Assembly: GCA_964020155.1 (NCBI GenBank)
Contig: OZ026563.1
Location: 2,539,940 to 2,603,939 of the forward strand
DNA from: Chondrilla cf. caribensis
Taxonomy: Eukaryota; Porifera; Demospongiae; Chondrillida; Chondrillidae
Length of the DNA: 64,000 nucleotides
Reading direction: 5' to 3'
Positions 25,101-40,100 of this stretch are shown here, in pieces. Each line of letters opens with the position of its first letter. Positions within the stretch are counted from its first letter, which is position 1. The position numbers and the translations under genes were made by a program. The notes under the pieces are model-generated. The model was not told the DNA's origin, searched no databases, and saw nothing but the letters and a program-made list of their open reading frames with translations.

Positions 25101-28100
25101 TGAATACACTGTTGTTGTAGGCATACAGTGCTGGTCCTTGCCAGTGTTTCATTTCATCTGTGAAGAGGTTCTCTGTGGGATGTTGTCTCCAGTCGATCAA
25201 GAACTTCACTTCTGTAGCACCAGCATCGTCGGCATTCTGGATTAGCTCCTTGAACACATCAATGTTATCTTTGTAGTCTTCAATGATGCCTTTGATTCTT
25301 CTGGTGAGGGACTCATTCTGACCACTTTTCTTGAAGATGGTGACCTTCTTTGGAGATGCCAGTTTACTAGAAAGTGGCAACACTCCAAAGAATTTAGCCA
25401 TACTGCTGGTTACCTTCTCATGAACAAACGTAAAACGCTCCTTCAATCTTTCCTTCGTCTCGCTCCATTGCCTATCGTCATAGACAGTATCGCTGGGTTT
25501 ACATAGAACTTTGTTGGTTGAAGGGATAAGTACATCACATTTCACTCCTGAGTTACATAGAAACTCTAGTATCCCAATAACTATTGGAATGTCCGTTTGG
25601 TCCAGTATGCCCTTTGATTTCATCTCCCTCAGTACATTCAGACAATCATCAGTAGAATAGGTGTGCTTAACACCCAAGTGAAGCCAAAGGCTATGGAATT
25701 CTTGGAGGCAGGAAATGTCTGCAGACGTCCAACGGTAAGGACTCATACTACAAGACAAACCTGCAGGAAGGTGCAGAGCGACTTTGTCAATGGACAGGAA
25801 ATGACAACTGTTTGCATCCCAGATCACAGGCCCTAAGTCGGCAAGAGACATCAGAGCCTCAGGGTCATGTACATCTTTGTCTAGTCTTGTGTACACATGA
25901 TGAATGGTCTTTTTCAGGAATTGAACTACAGGTCCTTCAAGTGAAGAAGATATGTGAGAGTTTACAAAATCTACAAGACTCTTAAGGTGACGTAGCACAT
26001 CTGTCGTAGAAGGGTAGGATTGGAACTGTAAGGGAAGTTCAATGGCATCACTACACCCCAGTATAGGAGCTTGTGTGAAAACCAGTGGCTCGTATTTAGG
26101 TTTGTAAAGCCTTTGAGGAGCAATAAACTCTTGGTCCCTCTGGTACCAACAGGACAGGTTTTGAAATGGAGATGGTTCACTGGGAAGAAAAGGAATTCCT
26201 GACAATTTGTCACGGAACTCATTGCTGTACACAGTCTGAAAAAGGCCTTTCTTGTAGGATACCATTAAGTAATTTGCAAGCTTCTGGCTTCTCTTCAGTG
26301 CTAGGTGTCTTTCGGGCATTTGATGGATTGAAGAAGCTCTTTCCAACACATCCTGTTCAGAAAGGTAACTTGAAATCATGCCGAGAAGTCTCAATGCCTT
26401 CATCACATCCTCTTCCTGGTAAAGGGCACTGGGGAACCGTTCATCACGTTCTTCGTAGAGATCAGCCAACAGGTGCTCACATGGATCGATCAATTGATGA
26501 GGTGTTACTAGTGTGCCCCTCGGTTTAGTTGGGATACTCTTTAGTCCTCCTAGTAGCTCCCTTATCCATTGTTGGTCAGCAAAATGCTTCAGGATACCAA
26601 TCATTTGAAGGTTTCTTGTTTGATCATCCATGTTATGGAGACATCGACTGAAGCAGTCACAACAGTAACTCTGGAAAGTTAGTTCCTTAACACACCTGCC
26701 AAACGAAACCATTCCAGCCAAGATATCGTCAGGAATGGATGCCACATGATAGTCATTATCCAACAGGAGTTTTATCATGCTGGTCTTCAGAGGTTTCCCA
26801 AAGACCTCGAAAGATTTTCCCAACACGCAGACTTCAGTCACTGATTTCCACTTATAACTCTCTGTGAAAATCAACTTGTAATCATTTGTAAATAGTTGAT
26901 TTGTAAATTCGGCACTCAAAGTCTTCAGCAAGGCATCACCAGATGTCTGAAAAGGCCACATACTGTAGTAACACTCGATAAAGTCTGTTGGGCAAGTCAC
27001 AGTCTCTGTTAGCTTTTGAAGGAGGTTTACAAAAGCCCGCACAATCACATCTTCAGTAAGCAATGTGTTCCAGCTGTTTTCCACACTCTTGTCGTCTACA
27101 TCAACCAGGTGACGCCTGTCCTTAGTTACTTCAAACATTCCATTCACCAGACACTTCAGTTGGGTGTTGATGGGAAGAGGAAGAAAGCAAAACAGTTGGC
27201 CTTCCACACTCTGTGGGACAAACTCTGAGCCATTCACCTTCTTCACAGGGACAGCTACTTCAGCAAAAGGAACTAATCCCTTTGTCATCTGTCCCTTTGC
27301 TTGGACTAGCTCCAAACAACTACCTGTTCCAAGTTTGGAGCTGGTAAGCCACAAGCAGCTATCCACCTCTTCATTTGGCTTCTTTACATCAATGTGGAAT
27401 GATGTGATGCATTGGGGTGCAGTATGTTCCAATCTTCCTCCAGACTCTGCGTACAACTGCAACAAATTCACTCCAGAACGTTCTACTGAATGTTTGGTTA
27501 TTGACAGACATGGTTTCAAGTTACTGAAATCTGATGAATCTTGATGAACCTCATAGAGTTCAACCAATTTCAAATTGTTCATGAAGATCAACAGTTTCTC
27601 CGCTGTGTCAAAGAGTCCTTTAGTCAACTTAAAGGAATTCTCTTCAGTGATAATCTCGTGAGATATCTCACTTTGTTGTGCAGTTACATCATTTCGGAAT
27701 GGAAATCGAAACAAGGTGCCATTGTACTCTTCCGCCTTCAAACAACTACAACCGAACACTCCTTCATATGGTTCCACTTGACCTCGAAGGAAGTCATTGA
27801 GGTCAGATGTCTCTGACACAAAATCCACAAAAAGACCTAGACCTTCCATTGCACCTTTAATGTAACATTTGTGAGGGTCAAAGATGGTGAGTTGGCGTCT
27901 GCTAACAAAACTGGGAACGTCAGTTAAATGATATGTGGCACAGAATCCGAGACCGAAACGACCAATTGTCATCGGGTTGTCTTTCTTTGTGGCTCCTCCT
28001 AGTTCACAGATGTTCTTGAAGTCTTCATCTGTGAATACACTGTTGTTGTAGGCATACAGTGCTGGTCCTTGCCAGTGTTTCATTTCATCTGTGAAGAGGT

Positions 28101-31100
28101 TCTCTGTGGGATGTTGTCTCCAGTCGATCAAGAACTTCACTTCTGTAGCACCAGCATCGTCGGCATTCTGGATTAGCTCCTTGAACACATCGATGTTATC
28201 TTTGTAGTCTTCAATGATGCCTTTGATTCTTCTGGTAAGGGACTCGTTCTGACCACTTTTCTTGAAGATGGTGACCTTCTTTGGAGATGCCAGTTTACTA
28301 GAAAGTGGCAACACTCCAAAGAATTTAGCCATACTGCTGGTTACCTTCTCATGAACAAACGTAAAACGCTCCTTCAATCTTCCCTTCGTCTCGCTCCATT
28401 GCCTATCGTCATAGACAGTATCGCTGGGTTTACATAGGACATTGTTGGTTGAAGGGATAAGTACATCACATTTCACTCCTGAGTTACATAGAAACTCTAG
28501 TATCCCAATTACTATTGGAATGTCCGTTTGGTCCAGTATGCCCTTTGATTTCATCTCCCTCAGAACACTCCGACAATCATCAGTAGAATAGGTGTGCTTA
28601 ACACCCAAGTGAAGCCAAAGGCTATGGAATTCTTGGAGGCAGGAAATGTCTGCAGATGTCCAACGGTAAGGACTCATACTACAAGACAAACCTGCAGGAA
28701 GGTGCAGAGCGACTTTGTCAACGGACAGGAAATGACAACTGTTTGCATCCCAGATCACAGGCCCTAAGTCGGCAAGAGACATCAGAGCCTCAGGGTCATG
28801 TACATCTTTGTCTAGTCTTGTGTACACATGATGAATGGTCTTTTTCAGGAATTGAACTACAGGTCCTTCAAGTGAAGAAGATATGTGAGAGTTTACAAAA
28901 TCTACAAGACTCTTAAGGTGACGTAGCACATCTGTCGTAGAAGGGTAGGATTGGAACTGTAAGGGAAGTTCAATAGCATCACTACACCCCAGTATAGGAG
29001 CTTGTGTGAAAACCAGTGGCTCGTATTTAGGTTTGTAAAGCCTTTGAGGAGCAATAAACTCTTGGTCCCTCTGGTACCAACAGGACAGGTTTTGAAATGG
29101 AGATGGCTCACTGGGAAGAAAAGGAATTCCTGACAATTTGTCACGGAACTCATTGCTGTACACAGTCTGAAAAAGGCCTTTCTTGTAGGATACCATTAAG
29201 TAATTTGCAAGCTTCTGGCTTCTCTTCAGTGCTAGGTGTCTTTCGGGCATTTGATGGATTGAAAAAGCTCTTTCCAACACATCCTGTTCAGAAAGGTAAC
29301 TTGAAATCATGCCGAGAAGTCTCAATGCCTTCATCACATCCTCTTCCTGGTAAAGGGCACTGAGAAATCGTTCATCACGTTCTTCGTAGAGATCAGCCAA
29401 CAGGTGCTCACATGGATCGATCAATTGATGAGGTGCTACTAGTGTGCCCCTCGGTTTAGTTGGGATACTCTTAAGTCCTCCTAGTAGCTCCCTTATCCAT
29501 TGTTGGTCAGCAAAATGTTTCAGGATACCAATCATTTGAAGGTTTCTTGTTTGATCATCCATGTTATGGAGACATCGACTGAAGCAGTCACAACAGTAAC
29601 TCTGGAAAATTAGTTCCTTAACACACCTGCCAAATGAAACCATTCCAGCCAAGATATCATCAGGAATGGATGCCACATGATAGTCATTTTCCAACAGGAG
29701 TTTTATCATGCTGGTCTTCAGAGGTTTCTCAAAGATCTCAAAAGATTTTCCCAACACGCAGACTTCAGTCACTGATTTCCACTTATGACCTTCTGTGAAA
29801 ATCAACTTGTAATCATTTGTAAATAGTTGATTTGTAAATTCGGCACTCAAAGTCTTCAGCAAGGCATCACCAGATGTCTGAAAAGGCCACATACTGTAGT
29901 AACACTCGATAAAGTCTGTTGGGCAAGTCACAGTCTCTGTTAGCTTTTGAAGGAGGTTTACAAAAGCCCGCACAATCACATCTTCAGTAAGCAATGTGTT
30001 CCAGCTGTTTTCCACACTCTTGTCGTCTACATCAACCAGGTGACGCCTGTCCTTAGTTACTTCAAACATTCCATTCACCAGACACTTCAGTTGGGTGTTG
30101 ATGGGAAGAGGAAGAAAGCAAAACAGTTGGCCTTCCACACTCTGTGGGACAAACTCTGAGCCATTCACCTTCTTCACAGGGACAGCTACTTCAGCAAAAG
30201 GAACTAATCCCTTTGTCATCTGTCCCTTTGCTTGGACTAGCTCCAAACAACTACCTGTTCCAAGTTTGGAGCTGGTAAGCCACAAGCAGCTATCCACCTC
30301 TTCATTTGGCTTCTTTACATCAATGTGGAATGATGTGATGCATTGGGGTGCAGTATGTTCCAATCTTCCTCCAGACTCTGCGTACAACTGCAACAAATTC
30401 ACTCCAGAACGTTCTACTGAATGTTTGGTTATTGACAGACATGGTTTCAAGTTACTGAAATCTGATGAATCTTGATGAACCTCATAGAGTTCAACCAATT
30501 TCAAATTGTTCATGAAGATCAACAGTTTCTCCGCTGTGTCAAAGAGTCCTTTAGTCAACTTGGAGGAATTCTCTTCAGTGATAATCTCGTGAGATATCTC
30601 ACTTTGTTGTGCTGTTGCAACATTCCGGAATGGAAATCGAAACAAGGTGCCATTGTACTCTTCTGCCTTCAAACAACTACAACCGAACACTCCTTCATAT
30701 GGTTCCACTTGACCTCGAAGGAAGTCATTGAGGTCAGATGTCTCTGACACAAAATCCACAAAGAGACCTGGACTGTCACCTTCCATTGCATCTTTAATGT
30801 AACGTTTGTGAGGGTCGAAGATGGTGAGTTGGCGTCTGCTAACAAAACTGGGAACGTCAGTTAAATGATATGTGGCACAGAATCCGAGACCGAAACGACC
30901 AATTGTCATCGGGTTGTCTTTCTTTGTGGCTCCTCCTAGTTCACAGATGTTCTTGAAGTCTTCATCTGTGAATACACTGTTGTTGTAGGCATACAGTGCT
31001 GGTCCTTGCCAGTGTTTCATTTCATCTGTGAAGAGGTTCTCTGTGGGATGTTGTCTCCAGTTGATCAAGAACTTCACTTCTGTAGCACCAGCATCGTCGG

Positions 31101-34100
31101 CATTCTGGATTAGCTCCTTGAACACATCAATGTTATCTTTGTAGTCTTCAATGATGCCTTTGATTCTTCTGGTGAGGGACTCATTCTGACCACTTTTCTT
31201 GAAGATGGTGACCTTCTTTGGAGATGCCAGTTTACTAGAAAGTGGCAACACTCCAAAGAATTTAGCCATACTGCTGGTTACCTTCTCATGAACAAACGTA
31301 AAACGCTCCTTCAATCTTCCCTTCGTCTCGCTCCATTGCCTATCGTCATAGACAGTATCGCTGGGTTTACATAGGACATTGTTGGTTGAAGGGATAAGTA
31401 CATCACATTTCACTCCTGAGTTACATAGAAACTCTAGTATCCCAATTACTATTGGAATGTCCGTTTGGTCCAGTATGCCCTTTGATTTCATCTCCCTCAG
31501 AACACTCAGACAATCATCAGTAGAATAGGTGTGCTTAACACCCAAGTGAAGCCAAAGGCGATGGAATTCTTGGAGGCAGGAAATGTCTGCAGACGTCCAA
31601 CGGTAAGGACTCATACTACAAGACAAACCTGCAGGAAGGTGCAGAGCGACTTTGTCAATGGACAGGAAATGACAACTGTTTGCATCCCAGATCACAGGCC
31701 CTAAGTTGGCAAGAGACATCAGAGCATCAGGGTCATGTACATCTTTGTCTAGTCTTGTGTACACATGATGAATGGTCTTTTTCAGGAATTGAACTACAGG
31801 TCCTTCAAGTGAAGAAGATGTGTGAGAGTTTACAAACTCTACAAGACTCTTAAGGTGATGTAGCACATCTGTCGTAGAAGGGTAGGATTGGAACTGTAAG
31901 GGAAGTTCAATGGCATCGCTACACCCCAGTATAGGAGCTTGTGTGAAAACCAGTGGCTCGTCAATAGGCTTATAAAGCCTTTGAGGAGCAATAAACTCTT
32001 GGTCCCTCTGGTACCAACAGGACAGGTTTTGAAATGGAGATGGCTCACTGGGAAGAAAAGGAATTCCTGACAATTTATCACGGAACTCATTGCTGTACAC
32101 AGTCTGAAAAAGGCCTTTCTTGTAGGATACCATTAAGTAATTTGCAAGCTTCTGGCTTCGCTTCAGTGCTAGGTGTCTTTCGGGCATTCGCCAGATTGAA
32201 GAAGCTCTTTCTAACACATCCTGTTCAGAAAGGTAACTTGAAATCATGCCGAGAAGTCTCAATGCCTTCATCACATCCTCTTCCTGGTAAAGGTCACTGG
32301 GGAACCGTTCATCATGTTCTTCGTAGAGATCAGCCAACAGGTGCTCACATGGATCGATCAATTGATCTGGTGTTACTAGTGTGCCCCACGGTTTAGTTGG
32401 AATACTCCTCAGTCTGCCTAGTAGCTCCCTTATCCATTGTTGGTCAGCAAAATGTTTCAGGATACCAATCATTTGAAGGTTTCTTGTTTGATCATCCATG
32501 TTATGGAGACATTGACTGAAGCAGTCACAACAGTAACTCTGGAAAGTTAGTTCCTTAACACACCTGCGAAACGAAACCATTCCAGCCAAGATATCATCAG
32601 GAATGGATGCCACATGATAGTCATTTTCCAACAGGAGTTTTATCATGCTAGTCCTCAGAGGTTTCTCAAAGATCTCAAAAGATCTTCCCAACACACAGAC
32701 TTCAGTCACTGATTTCCACTTATGACCTTCTGTGAAAATCAACTTGTAATCATTTGTAAATAGTTGATTTGTAAATTCGGCACTCAAAATCTTCAGCAAG
32801 GCATCACCAGATGTTTTAAAAGGCCACATACTGTAGTAACACTCGATAAAGTCGGTTGGGCAAGTCACAGTTTCTGTTAGCTTTTGAAGGAGGTTTATGA
32901 AAGCCTGCACAATCACATCTTCAGTAAGCAATTTGTTCCAGCTGTTTTCCACACTCTCGTCGTCTACATCAACCAGGTGACGCCTGTCCTTAGTTACTTC
33001 AAACATTCCATTCACCAGACACTTCAGTTGGGTGTTGATGGGAAGAGGAAGAAAGCAAAACAGTTGGCCTTCCACGCTCTGTGGGACAAACTCTGAGCCA
33101 TTCACCTTCTTCATAGGGACAGCTACTTCAGCAAAAGGAATCAATCCCTTTGTCATCTTTCCCTTTGCTTTGACTAGCTCCAAACCACTACCTGCAGCTG
33201 TTCCAAGTTTGGAACTGGTAAGCCACAAGCAGCTATCTACCTCTTCATTTGGCTTCTTTACATCAATGTGGAATGATGTGATGCATTGGGGTGCAGTATG
33301 TTCCAATTTTCCTCCAGACTCTGCGTACAACTGCAACAAATTGACTCCAGAACGTTCTACTGAGTGTTTGGTTATTGACAGACATGGTTTCAAGTTACTG
33401 AAATCTAATGAATCTTGATGAACCTCGTAGAGTTCAACCAATTTCAAATTGTTCATGAAGATCAACAATTTCTCCGCTGTGTCAAAGAGTCCTTTAGTTA
33501 ACTTGGAGGAATTCTCTTCAGTGATAATCTCGTGAGATATCTCACTTTGTTGTGCAGTTACATCATTTCGGAATGGAAATCGAAACAAGGTGCCATTGTA
33601 CTCTTCCGCCTTCAAACAACTACAACCGAACACTCCTTCATATGGTTCCACTTGACCTCGAAGGAAGTCATTGAGGTCAGATGTCTCTGACACAAAATCC
33701 ACAAAGAGACCTGGACTGTCACCTTCCATTGCATCTTTAATGTAACGTTTGTGAGGGTCGAAGATGGTGAGTTGACGTCTGCTAACAAAACTGGGAAGGT
33801 CAGTTAAATGATATGTGGCACAGAATCCGAGACCGAAACGACCAATTGTCATCGGGTTGTCTTTCTTTGTGGCTCCTCCTAGTTCACAGATGTTCTTGAA
33901 GTCTTCATCTGTGAATACGCTGTTGTTGTAGGCATACAGTGCTGGTCCTTGCCAGTGTCTCGTTTCATCTGTGAAGAGGTTCTCTGTGGGATGCTGTCTC
34001 CAGTCTATCAAGAACTTCACTTCTGTAGCACCAGCATCGTCGGCATTCTGGATTAGCTCCTTGAACACATCGATGTTATCTTTGTAGTCTTCAATGATGC

Positions 34101-37100
34101 CTTTGATTCTTCTGGTAAGGGACTCGTTCTGACCACTTTTCTTGAAGATGGTGACTTTCTTCGGAGATGCCAGTTTACTAGAAAGTGGCAACACTCCAAA
34201 GAATTTAGCCATACTGCTGGTTACCTTCTCATGAACAAACGTAAAACGCTCCTTCAATCTGAGGTTCTGTTTCCTGGCATTGGAGCTCCAGTCCCTATCA
34301 TCAAACACACAGTCTTCTGGAGGAAGCAGCTGGTTCTTTTCAGTAGGAAGCATAACATCTTTCTTCACATTATTGATTTTAAAATATTCCAGCAGCTTAA
34401 GAACAATCTCAATTTCTGTTGTAAAAATCTCTCGGCCTGTTTGAATTGCTGAGTATTTAATGTCATGAAGAATCTTCATTGCGTCTTCTGGGTCTAATGT
34501 CTTCTTAACTTGTAAGCAATTCCAAAATGAACTGTACCGTCGTAAGCAGTCAATTTCATTGCAAGTCCTCCAGTAAGGACTCAAAGAGATGTTGGCAAAG
34601 ACTGGATGAACTTGGAGAGAAACTTGGGTTGGATGCACAAATTTCTTCATCATTCCATCCCAAACAACTGCTCTGCCAGTAAGTTTCTTCCTCACTGTCT
34701 CTTCTTCCCCTCTTGAAGTTTTGTCAATGAAATTGTAAATATCAGAAACTGTCTTAGCTATTTCATCTGCATCATCATCAGAAAACCCATTCTTCTCGTC
34801 AGCAACCCAATCTATCAAGCAACAAAAATGCTTCAATACCAAATTAAGAGGAGGCATATTCTTAAATTGAAGGCCATGTTTATCAGCATTGATCTGCTGG
34901 TATGCCTCAACAGACAACACAGAATGCTGACTGTACACTAAATTGGCAGCTTGAGGTAGGTACAGGCTTTCTGGAGCGGCAAACGGCTGTCCACAATTCC
35001 AGGGAACATTGCTGTTTGGAGGTCTCTCCTCTACTGGCAAGAAAGGGAGAGAGGAAAGCAACTTTGCCATTTGCTCTTTTTCTTGATGACTTGAGAGACA
35101 AGAAAGAATAGCTAGGCTTCGCTTCCGTCCTAAAGAAGTACCAGACAGAGTCAAAATGGTATTTGCTCTATCAACTATGTCTTTACACTCCAATGTCAAG
35201 TGGCTTCTTTTCATGCCCAACCTGTGTAGTATTGCAGACATATTTAAATACTCCACTTGAGGAAATACTTCATCTTTTTCACTGTACAAGCTACATAATG
35301 TCGAATCACTTTGGTCAACCAGCTCACATGGTCTACGCAGTCTTCCAGAAGGAGTGGTAGGGATACAAGGAAGGGTCTTAAAATCATCACTCAACCATGG
35401 TTCAATGTGACCTTCCAATACAAATTTCACTACTGCCTCAACCTGCTCTTGAGAACTGTAATCACGCAACTGACGAATAAGAGGGAATAAAGCCTCATTA
35501 CAAAAGCACTTGAAGTCTATACTCTTGATGCGGCTGAAGCAAGCAATTTCAGGTGGCAGTTTGGTGATATTGAAGTTGGACTTCAGCAAAATGTGGGTAA
35601 TACTGTTACTTATGTCCACATGTGTACCAAGTTGTTCCTTTGTGAGAGATGCATTTAATACAGATATGTCATCCATAGGTTTCCAAGTCTTATTTTCGGT
35701 GAAAAGCAAGCATCTCTTTGATGTAAACACTTTGTTAAGGAAAGCTTCACTAGGTATCCACATTGAGTAGTAACACTTCAGATGTTCTTCAGACATAGTT
35801 GACCGGTGAGAAGCAAAATGGGCGAGAACAGAAAGTAATGCTTCTAGTACAGTGTTTTCAACTTGATGGATCAATGCTGAAGCATCTTCTACTGATTTTA
35901 CATGCACACGGCATTTTGTGAGGTTGTTTCTCAATTTCCCGACAATGTTTACCACAAATTTCCAATTCCTGGAAATCAGCTGTTGTGAGACATGTCCTAA
36001 AGGGAGGAATGAACTCAATGAACCTTCCTCCAAGGGGCAAGGAACACCATACTCCGCAGGGTCAATATCCTCTATGAGTGGAACAGCTAAGGTTACCTCC
36101 TGCATGTAAGGTTTAGTTTGAGTCTGATCCAACATCATCCAGGTTTTAGCATTGATCTTTGATGTACATTCAAAATCTTCACACCATTCAATGATCACTT
36201 TCTTCACATTACCCATTTCATAGCCAAAGCTGGGAGAAGGGGAGGATTTTCTAATCGACAGAATTTTCCTTGGCCCCTTGGTGTTGGACTTTTGCTCATA
36301 CACTTCTGTTCTCACAACATTGCTTGTGAAAAGTAACATTCTGTCTGCTAGAAGGGTTATTTTCTTAACTACTTCTCTGGTGAAGTTTGTATCAGGACAT
36401 TGGAACACTCGTCCTGGTAGGGATGTATCTTGATCACTTCTAAGTGGAAGTCTGAAGATGGTGTAGTCCAAAGCTTCCCCTTTAGTCATCTGCTGAGACT
36501 CAATCCCAAAAACTCCATCAAAAGGTTTCAACTGATCAGAGTAATACTCTTCCAAATACTTCCCATCTTTCACTAGGTTGAAGAATACACCAATTAAATT
36601 CTTCACTTTTGGTGCAAGCTCAGATAGATAGCGTCCATTTGGATCAAAGACCATGAGCTTACTGCCACTGATTAGCATAGGAACATCAGTGCAGTGATAT
36701 ACTGAACAAAAGCCTGCAGTTGTACAGGGTTCTCCATTTACACTCATGCGCCTCGTGCATGAACGGCCTGGGTCACAGATGTTTTCAAAGTCTTCATCTG
36801 TGAATACGCTGTTGTTGTAGGCATACAGTGCTGGTCCTTGCCAGTGTCTCATTTCATCTGTGAAGAGGTTCTCTGTAGGATGCTGTCTCCAGTCAATCAA
36901 GAACTTCACTTCTGTAGCACCAGCATCGTCGGCATTCTGGATTAGCTCCTTGAATACATCAAGGGTATCCTTGAATTGTGACATGTTCTCTCTAATGACC
37001 TGTAGAAAGGATTTCTTTCCCCTGCACTGTAGTGTAATTGGTTGAGGGTTTCCTAACACTGTGGAAAGACTCTGTGTGCCAAAAAATTCAGCTTGCTCAT

Positions 37101-40100
37101 TTGGTACACCTGAATGTACAACTGCAAAAGATTCACAAACACTAGGATGCCTACTGACCCATTTACGATTGTCATACACACAGTCCTGTGAATTACGCAG
37201 ATGTTGTTGCACGGTTGGTAGGAGAATATCATTTGGAGAACATTCCCTGGTCAAGGACTGCAACTGAGAGAGGAGGTTCAAACATGTTGTCATGGATGAG
37301 GAGTCTAGTTTGCCTTTTGTTTGCATCTCGTGGAGGACAGCTATGTAGTCTTCAGTAAGGAATTGTTCTTTTATTCCAAAAAACTTCCACAGTGATCGGA
37401 ATTTATCCACTTTATCCAACTCGGAGATGCGGAACCGGTAGGGTTTTAATGATACTGACCCATCCAAGACAATCTTGGAGAAATCAACAAATGTACTTTC
37501 CTCTTCTATCCATATGTGTGTCATCTCCTTTTCCCTTGGTTCAGGAGGCATGTGACTCTGAAGAAAGGTATAAACTTTATCTACAGTGTGTGATACATCT
37601 TCCACCTGAAATGATGCATCAGCATCTGCTGTTACATGCTGTATGTGCTGCAAAGCATCTTCGAAAGTCACCTCATGGCAAATACCAGCTCTTTCTAGTA
37701 AGCCTTCATAATGTGACGAGGGCAGTGGATACACAGATCCAACAACATATGGAAGGTCGGAAGCCAACACTCTGTCTGATGGGACACAGAGTTGTACTGG
37801 AGACAAGGGCTTGTCTTCGTATTCATAACCTTTCCACCTACCAACATACTGATTGGGAGGAGTGCTTTCACAAAAGACAAAGGGAATGGTTTGTAACGCA
37901 TTCCAGGCAGAATCTTTGAAATCATCTTTGAACATTGTGTAGACTTTCTTAACAATGTTCTTTGAGATTTGTTCCAAATCATGACCACGTGTTCTGTTTT
38001 GTGAAGCAATCCAATTTGCCCTATCTGTCACAAATGCAACATAGTTTTCTTTTGTTGCACATATATTTTCCCAGGTTTGTAATCCAAGCAATCTGATTAT
38101 ATTCAAATGAGGATCATAATCAGAATGAAGGAACACATTTGCTTCATTGGTTCCATGAAGCAACTTCATCTCGGGATCTGTTCTATCCACAAGATCTCTT
38201 GCATAACGAGGTTCATCATTCGTGGATGTGACAAGTCGTACATTGTACAGGGCAGATAGCACGTCTTCATCTCCTTCCTCAATATACTCAAGTATCCACA
38301 ATGCAACACTTTTTTCAATGTCTTTGCTGCTATCATCAGGGCTCCTTGCAATTTGATTCAGTATGTGATCCTTGATGAACTCCTTCACTTCAAGCGGTTT
38401 ACGACCTAAGAGAGCATTGTAAGAGTCCAGATCCTTAGGGTCATAATTTAGCACAGGTAGTGGAAGTTCTACAGCAGTGGGAGGATTGATACCGGGCGAT
38501 AGAAATATAACCATGCTTGGATCCCTGATAACTGTGAAATGATCAGATTCCTTACTACTTAAGGAATTGGACTGGATACTGTGTAGGGGCAGAGATCTCA
38601 AAAGCTTGATGAGAACTTCCTGAATATCTTCATCTGTCTTCAAACATTCGAAGAGGTATGTTCGTAGAATGCAACGATCATTGCCATCAAGTGTGCAATT
38701 GACAGCACAAATAGCATTCTTCAGGAATTGGCTCTGCAAGAGTGACTGGGGTGTCAACAAGGGTAGGGCACTGGCCATTTTTGGTTGAACTGCAATCACA
38801 TCTGTAATGCACTTTGAAAGCTCAACTGTGCGAAATCCAAGCTTTTTCACAATTTGAACTATGGAATTGTCTTTGATTGAATCACAGTAGAGCAAGTTGT
38901 GGCCGCCACTTGCATTCACTGTTAAAGGAAGCAGTAAATTCTCCTGATTGCTATGATCTTCATCCAAAGAGTACACAGGTATAAGTGGCAACCCGTTAGC
39001 TTTGTGCACTACAGCCATATGATTTGGTGTATCTGGATGCACTTCCTGCTTTTTTATCCAAATCCAGACATTCAATAGCCATTCTTTTGGTGGGTGGCCA
39101 TCCTTGCTTGGCCTCCAAGTGACTTCTTTCTCAGGGGAACACCAGGTAAGCATGGATTCCTTGAGGTGAGGGAGCACATCATCCCGGCTTAAAATTTTAA
39201 GGTTGAACAATTCAGTTCTGGCCATTGAAGTCAGTAGGGATTCGATATCAGCAGAAACCTCGGTACACACAATTCTATCTTCAAGACCATGTAGAATGCT
39301 TCTCACGTCTCGGTTTTCTCCCATGACAAGCAAGTCAGGGCTGCTATCACTCTTTAGTTGAAGAAAACAGGGTGGTGAATCAGTTGCAATAGGAATGATT
39401 GGCAGTCCAACAAGATGGTCAAACTCCTCGTTCTCTACATCACCACAGGCATAGATCAAGAATTCCCGTAGGAGCTGGCGATTTGACAGTACATTTTGTA
39501 CATTGCAATGATCGCACTTGTCTTTTAGCAATGAACAAATGTCCCTGGAGCTAGAAATTTTCACCCCCTCCTCAAATGAGTCTTCAATATGCTTTGGGAG
39601 GACTACGACCGATACTTTTAATTGTGTGAGCATCTCTATAATAGCATCCGAAACACCGACAGATAAGAAAACGGCTTCTTCAGCTGTTATCCACTGACCA
39701 CCATTTGCAAAGGTCCAGAAAACTGGTAACTGAAGCAAGAGCTCAGGAAGGCAGGGGTAAAGAATTTTCCATGTTGGATGATACTTGATGCGGTTAGGTA
39801 CAGGCCACCATGTGTATGGTGATTCAACAATTGGTACCAAACTGTCTACCTCTGAATAGGTAAACCAGATACTCTTTGCCGCAATGAAAACAGCATATGA
39901 TGGGATTAGCAGCTTCAATATCAACTGCTTGTTCCACTCTGCATCCCTCCCTTTGACATCATGACTAGGCCACTTGATTCCACGCCGATTGCTATCAATA
40001 CTAAAGTAGCCATGTATATTCACAGGAAGTCCAGGAATTGCAAGGGGGAGAGGGAGGAAACAGAAAACATAGCCTTCTCGCATGTCCATTCCATTTGCGT

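Noticed and set aside
26166..33418. Series of plus-strand ORFs of 70-128 aa repeated in three copies across the giant exon
   Set aside because: They are antisense shadows of the tandem modules. Their repetition follows from the 2.93-kb duplication, and none has its own family resemblance or codon signal.
24740..34260. Regular long repeats considered as a CRISPR or satellite array
   Set aside because: The period is about 2.93 kb, the repeats encode protein in frame and the genome is eukaryotic.
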